From the NCBI RefSeq assembly GCF_000315545.1, contig NZ_JH992902.1, forward strand, positions 97,280 to 161,279: 64,000 nt of DNA. The letters run 5' to 3'. Positions 60,395 to 64,000 of this stretch are shown piece by piece (position 1 is the first letter of the stretch; every line of letters begins with the position of its first letter). The notes below the pieces were generated by a model. It searched no databases and had not been told where the DNA came from. It saw only the letters and a list, made by a program, of their open reading frames with translations. This DNA is from Selenomonas sp. F0473 (GTDB taxonomy: Bacteria > Bacillota > Negativicutes > Selenomonadales > Selenomonadaceae). The translations under genes and the position numbers were made by a program.

Positions 60395-62005
60395 ATGCGG
60401 CTGGAATTTATAGGCGCTGCGCATGTCGTCACGGGCTCGTGTTACTTGCTCCATGCGGGCGACCGGAAGTATTTGGTGGACTGCGGCATGTATCAGGGGA
60501 CGCGGCGGCTGCGCGAGATGAACTACGAGCCGTTCCCGTTCAATCCCGCGGAGATCGAGGCGGTTTTTTTAACGCATGCGCATATCGACCACTGCGGGCG
60601 CATTCCGCAGCTCGTGCGCGAAGGCTTTTGCGGGAAGATTTACGCGACGAAGGCAACGTGCGAACTCGCACATATTATGCTGCCGGATTCGGCGCATATC
60701 CAGGAGAGCGACGCGGAGATCATGAACCGCAAGAACGCGCGCCGCAGCGAGGCGCCGATCATGCCGCTCTACACGCAGGCGGATGCGTTTGCGGCGCTCG
60801 AACGCTTCGAGCCCGTCCTGTACGGCGACGCGCTCGATATCGGCAGCCTGCACATCGTCTATCATGATGCGGGGCATATCCTCGGTTCGGCGATTCTCGA
60901 GATGACTGTGACGGAGAACGAGCAGCAGACGAAGATCGTGTTCTCGGGGGATCTTGGGCAGCCGCATCAGCCCATCCTGCGCGACCCGGAGACGATCGCG
61001 GGGGCGGACTTCCTGCTTGTCGAATCGACCTACGGCGACCGCGTGCACCGCGACTATGACAAGGAGACGGCGCTCCTCGAGGTTGTGCGCGACACGATGG
61101 ACCGCGGCGGCAACGTCATCATCCCGTCCTTTGCCGTCGGCAGGACGCAGACGCTGCTCTACTATTTTTATCGGCTCTGGAAAGAGGGGCGGCTCGACAG
61201 CGACATTCCGATCATCATCGACAGTCCGCTTGCCATCCAAGCGACGCGCGTATTCCTCAATAACTATGAGAACTTTGACGAGGAGACGATTGCGTTCTTT
61301 GGGAAAAATGGGACGATCCCTTCATTTCCGCAGGTACGCATCGCAGAGTCTGCCGCCGACTCGCGCGCGCTGAACTCCGCCGAGGGCTCCGCGATCATCC
61401 TCTCCGCCTCGGGCATGGCGGATGCGGGGCGCATTTTGCATCATCTGAAGCACAATCTGTGGCGGCCGGAATCGACGGTGCTCTTCGTCGGGTATCAGGC
61501 GGAGGGGAGTCTCGGACGGCGTCTCGTCGACGGTATCAAGCGCGTGCGCGTGCTCGGCGAGGAGATTGCGGTCAAGGCACAGATACAGGTGCTCGACGGA
61601 TTCTCGGCCCATGCCGATGCCGCGCAGATCGTCGACTGGATGCGGTCGATCACAGCACCGCGTCCGGCAAAGGTGTTCCTTGTCCACGGCGAGGGACAGG
61701 CACAGGAAGCGCTGCGCCAGCGGATCAACGAGGAGCTGGGGCTCGAGGTCTACGCGCCGTTCCTCGGCGATGCGGTGACGATCGCGGGGCGCAATTCCGT
61801 TCTCATCCCGTCGCAGAATGCGGCCGTCTCCGTCGAGGCGGAGATGGAGGACGTTATGCGCGGCTTCGACGCCGAGTACCGGCAGCTGCGCAAGGCGATC
61901 ATTCGGACCGTCGTACGTCAGCCGAAACTTATGGAACCGATCATCCGCACGATGCAGAAAGCGCGCGGCTATTTTAAAAAACTTGCCGCACCCTATCAAA
62001 TCTAA
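60395..62005 (+). CDS. Beta-CASP metallo-beta-lactamase-fold hydrolase
   Basis: This 536-residue protein has the metallo-beta-lactamase motif LTHAHIDHCGRIPQL and further ligands in YHDAGHILGSAIL and VFSGDLGQP. A beta-CASP insertion follows (IPSFAVGRTQTLLYYFYRLW, ILSASGMADAGRILHHL) and the RNA-specificity end (LDGFSAHADAAQIVDWM, VFLVHGEG). Relatives are ribonucleases or RNA-processing enzymes, and the true substrate here is unproven. The ATG at 60395 follows GGGAGGA. The C-terminal tail (about residues 455-536) is helical and basic, consistent with RNA contact. Confidence 0.9.
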   Translation: MRLEFIGAAHVVTGSCYLLHAGDRKYLVDCGMYQGTRRLREMNYEPFPFNPAEIEAVFLTHAHIDHCGRIPQLVREGFCGKIYATKATCELAHIMLPDSAHIQESDAEIMNRKNARRSEAPIMPLYTQADAFAALERFEPVLYGDALDIGSLHIVYHDAGHILGSAILEMTVTENEQQTKIVFSGDLGQPHQPILRDPETIAGADFLLVESTYGDRVHRDYDKETALLEVVRDTMDRGGNVIIPSFAVGRTQTLLYYFYRLWKEGRLDSDIPIIIDSPLAIQATRVFLNNYENFDEETIAFFGKNGTIPSFPQVRIAESAADSRALNSAEGSAIILSASGMADAGRILHHLKHNLWRPESTVLFVGYQAEGSLGRRLVDGIKRVRVLGEEIAVKAQIQVLDGFSAHADAAQIVDWMRSITAPRPAKVFLVHGEGQAQEALRQRINEELGLEVYAPFLGDAVTIAGRNSVLIPSQNAAVSVEAEMEDVMRGFDAEYRQLRKAIIRTVVRQPKLMEPIIRTMQKARGYFKKLAAPYQI

Positions 62006-62052
62006 TATATATGTATTGACTGTATGAAAATATCAAGATGTTGTATCTATCG

Positions 62053-62082
62053 TTGTGCTTCATGCACTTGCATAGTTATAAT
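62053..62082 (+). promoter_or_regulatory. Promoter of the activase gene
   Basis: TTGTGC (62053-62058) and TATAAT (62077-62082) are 18 bases apart. Confidence 0.55.
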
Positions 62083-62093
62083 AAATGCGTTAG

Positions 62094-62124
62094 AATAGGG
62101 GAGCCTAAAAAGGGCTTTCCTATT
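62094..62124 (+). terminator. Leader hairpin or terminator before the activase gene
   Basis: AATAGGGGAGCC pairs (two G-U) with GGCTTTCCTATT around a 7-base loop, followed by TAATAT. It starts about 5 bases after the expected transcript start of the promoter at 62053-62082. Confidence 0.55.
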
Positions 62125-62185
62125 TAATATACATCAAATGAAAAACTGCATTCTATTTGATACGGATATGACGGGTGGTGTTACT

Positions 62186-64000
62186 TTGGAATCCCCATTT
62201 CGTGTCGGGGTGGATGTCGGATCGACGACCATCAAGCTGGTTGTGCTGGGCGAGGAACATGAGATCCTTTATAAGAACTACGCGCGCCACTTCTCGGAGA
62301 TCGGCAGATCCCTGCAGGAAAACCTAACGCAGCTGAAAGAGCTCGTCGGCACGTCGAAGTTCTCGTTTGCGCTGACCGGCTCGGCTGGCATGGGTATCGC
62401 GCAGCGCATCGGTCTGCCCTTCGTGCAGGAGGTCGTCGCGTGCGCCGCGGCGGTGCGGCGGCTCATCCCGCAGACGACCACCGCGGTGGAGCTTGGCGGC
62501 GAGGATGCGAAGATTACCTATTTCGGCGATGCGCCGGAGCAGCGCATGAACGGCGTCTGTGCGGGCGGTACGGGATCGTTCATCGATCACATGGCGTCGC
62601 TCCTCTCGACCGATCCCGTAGGACTGAACGCGCTTGCGGAAAAGGGCGAGCGCGTCTATGCCATCGCCTCGCGCTGCGGCGTGTTCGCCAAGACGGATAT
62701 CCAAGCGCTCATGAACGACGGCGCGGAGAAAGCGGATATCGCGCTCTCCATCTTTCAGGCGGTCGTCAATCAGACCATCGGCAACCTCGCGCAGGGACGC
62801 CCCATCGACGGCAACGTCGCATTCCTCGGCGGTCCTCTGCACTTTCTCCCCGAACTGAAAAAACGCTTTATCGAGACATTGAAACTCGACGAGGATCACG
62901 TCGTCGATGTGGATTACGGCAATTATTTCGTCGCGGTCGGCGCGGCGCTTTCTGATGATGCCCGGACGATCGATATGCGGGAGATGGAACAGTGCGTCGC
63001 GCGCGCCGAGGAGGCTGCCGCCGCCGAGACGCGGACGGCGGACTTTACGCTGTTCCGCGATGCGGCGGACTACGCGGCGTTCAAGGCTCGCCATGACCGG
63101 GATAAGGTAAAGCGTGCGGAGCTTGCGGACTATCGCGGCGCGATCTGCATCGGTATCGACGCGGGATCGACGACGACGAAACTTGTCGCCATCGGCAGCG
63201 ATAAGCAGCTCCTCTATACCTCCTACGGCAGCAATCACGGTTCGCCGCTCCAGTCGGTCATTAGCGCCCTCCGTGAATTTTACAGCGTCATGCCCGCGGG
63301 CGCGCACATCGCGGGCGCAATGACGACGGGTTACGGCGAGGCGATTGTTAAGGCGGCGCTGCACGCGGACGGCGGCGAAGTCGAGACCTTTGCCCATCTG
63401 CGCGCGGCGCAGGAGTTCTGCCCCGACGTCAGCTTCGTGCTCGATATCGGCGGGCAGGATATGAAGTGTTTCTTCGTGCAGGACGGCAGCGTCGGCAATA
63501 TCACGCTGAACGAGGCGTGTTCGGCGGGCTGCGGCTCCTTTATCCAAAACTTCGCCGAGGGGCTGCACCTGACGCCCGGCGAGTTCGCGGCAAAGGCGAT
63601 CGACGCCAAAGCCCCCGTCGACCTCGGCACGCGCTGTACCGTCTTTATGAACTCAAAGGTCAAACAGGCGCAGAAGGAGGGCGCGGAGGTTGCCGACATC
63701 TCGGCGGGCATCGCCCTCTCGGTCGTTAAGAACGCGCTCTTTAAGGTCATGCAGCTCAAGGACGTGTCCACGCTCGGCGACAAGATCGTCGTGCAGGGCG
63801 GCACGTTCTACAACGACGCCGTTCTGCGCTCCCTTGAGAACCTGCTCGGCAAGGATGTCATCCGTCCCGACATCGCGGGGCTGATGGGCGCGTACGGCGC
63901 GGCGATCCTCGCCCTTGAGACCGGAACAGAGACGTCGACGCTGCTCGGCGCGGAGCAGCTTGGGAATTTTGAGACCAAGACGAGCTCCTATCGGTGCGGC
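62186..64000 (+). CDS. BcrAD/BadFG-type acyl-CoA dehydratase activase (partial)
   Basis: The gene runs off the right edge; 605 codons are visible. It contains two ASKHA ATPase domains in tandem. The first (about residues 1-260) has VGVDVGSTTIKLVVL, VELGGEDAKIT and CAGGTGSFIDHMA. The second (about 318-600) has IGIDAGSTTTKLVAI, VLDIGGQDMKCFF and ACSAGCGSFIQNF, whose cysteines suit the [4Fe-4S] cluster of these activators. This matches the very large activases of Firmicutes, in which a dehydratase-like part follows. They energise 2-hydroxyacyl-CoA dehydratase-type chemistry, and the target here is unknown. The start may be TTG 62186 (after GGGTGGTG) or in-frame ATG 62168, which lacks a ribosome-binding site. 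Confidence 0.85.
   Translation, partial: MESPFRVGVDVGSTTIKLVVLGEEHEILYKNYARHFSEIGRSLQENLTQLKELVGTSKFSFALTGSAGMGIAQRIGLPFVQEVVACAAAVRRLIPQTTTAVELGGEDAKITYFGDAPEQRMNGVCAGGTGSFIDHMASLLSTDPVGLNALAEKGERVYAIASRCGVFAKTDIQALMNDGAEKADIALSIFQAVVNQTIGNLAQGRPIDGNVAFLGGPLHFLPELKKRFIETLKLDEDHVVDVDYGNYFVAVGAALSDDARTIDMREMEQCVARAEEAAAAETRTADFTLFRDAADYAAFKARHDRDKVKRAELADYRGAICIGIDAGSTTTKLVAIGSDKQLLYTSYGSNHGSPLQSVISALREFYSVMPAGAHIAGAMTTGYGEAIVKAALHADGGEVETFAHLRAAQEFCPDVSFVLDIGGQDMKCFFVQDGSVGNITLNEACSAGCGSFIQNFAEGLHLTPGEFAAKAIDAKAPVDLGTRCTVFMNSKVKQAQKEGAEVADISAGIALSVVKNALFKVMQLKDVSTLGDKIVVQGGTFYNDAVLRSLENLLGKDVIRPDIAGLMGAYGAAILALETGTETSTLLGAEQLGNFETKTSSYRCG

Overview
The window reads as the chromosome of a Gram-negative-type Firmicute of the class Negativicutes, most likely Selenomonas or a close relative (Mitsuokella, Centipeda). 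The reasons: two tandem outer-membrane porins with an N-terminal S-layer-homology (SLH) domain, a TonB-dependent receptor, NrfHA nitrite reductase with a Ccm cytochrome c maturation set, a Tat-exported flavoprotein with its own multihaem cytochrome, and the carboxynorspermidine polyamine route, all beside Firmicutes-style neighbourhoods (ylxM-ffh-rpsP-khpA-ylqD-rimM). The genome is GC-rich, has short gaps and many 4-base ATGA-type gene overlaps, and uses GTG and TTG starts. I saw no rRNA, tRNA, CRISPR array, insertion sequence or phage gene. No gene-free stretch exceeds about 300 bases. Identifications rest on motif recognition by eye; no database search was run.

Layout. 0.2-5.1 kb: a DUF438/haemerythrin/PAS sensor, then the SRP and ribosome-maturation operon. 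5.2-7.5 kb: a D-hydroxyacid dehydrogenase and a glycerate kinase. 7.6-12.0 kb: tsaE-tsaB-rimI-tsaD (t6A tRNA modification) with a WG-repeat exported protein inserted. 12.3-15.4 kb: mannitol PTS and dehydrogenase (mtlA-mtlD). 15.5-16.5 kb: an aldo/keto reductase. 16.7-22.9 kb: ccmABCEF-nrfHA, a respiratory nitrite-to-ammonium operon in which ccmE carries an apparent frameshift. 22.9-27.0 kb: a TauE/SafE exporter, a CstA-family transporter, an unknown protein and a polysaccharide deacetylase. 27.2-30.1 kb: the two SLH porins. 30.2-34.7 kb (minus strand): a GltD-like reductase, an unknown small protein, trpE, trpG and a HAD phosphatase in one tight operon.

34.9-41.3 kb: three tandem chemoreceptors of identical length with a mosaic sensor domain. 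41.4-43.7 kb: carboxynorspermidine dehydrogenase and decarboxylase. 43.8-46.6 kb: a folate cluster ending in a FolK-DHFR fusion. 46.6-48.5 kb: uracil-DNA glycosylase and a lipoprotein MsrAB. 48.6-51.6 kb: a TonB receptor paired with a TIM-barrel protein. 51.7-52.8 kb: a soluble PAS chemoreceptor. 53.0-55.3 kb: a Tat-lipoprotein flavoprotein reductase with a pentahaem NapC/NirT cytochrome. 55.5-58.5 kb: an oxidative-stress block (AhpC, an AhpF-like enzyme with reversed domain order, rubrerythrin). 58.7-60.2 kb: thiE and a tartronate-semialdehyde-reductase-like gene. 60.4-64 kb: a beta-CASP metallo-hydrolase and the start of a giant BcrAD/BadFG-type activase cut by the window edge.

The genes suggest an anaerobe that respires nitrite and an unknown organic acceptor through periplasmic cytochromes, scavenges peroxide and repairs oxidised methionine outside the cytoplasm, and uses mannitol and glycerate. 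The most interesting candidates are the flavoprotein/cytochrome module with a non-canonical active-site segment and an inverted repeat at its promoter, the mosaic chemoreceptor triplet, the frameshifted CxxxY-type CcmE in a reduced Ccm system, the porin leaders with a possible anti-Shine-Dalgarno element, the FolK-DHFR fusion, and the gltD-like/trpEG operon with an unknown gene inside.
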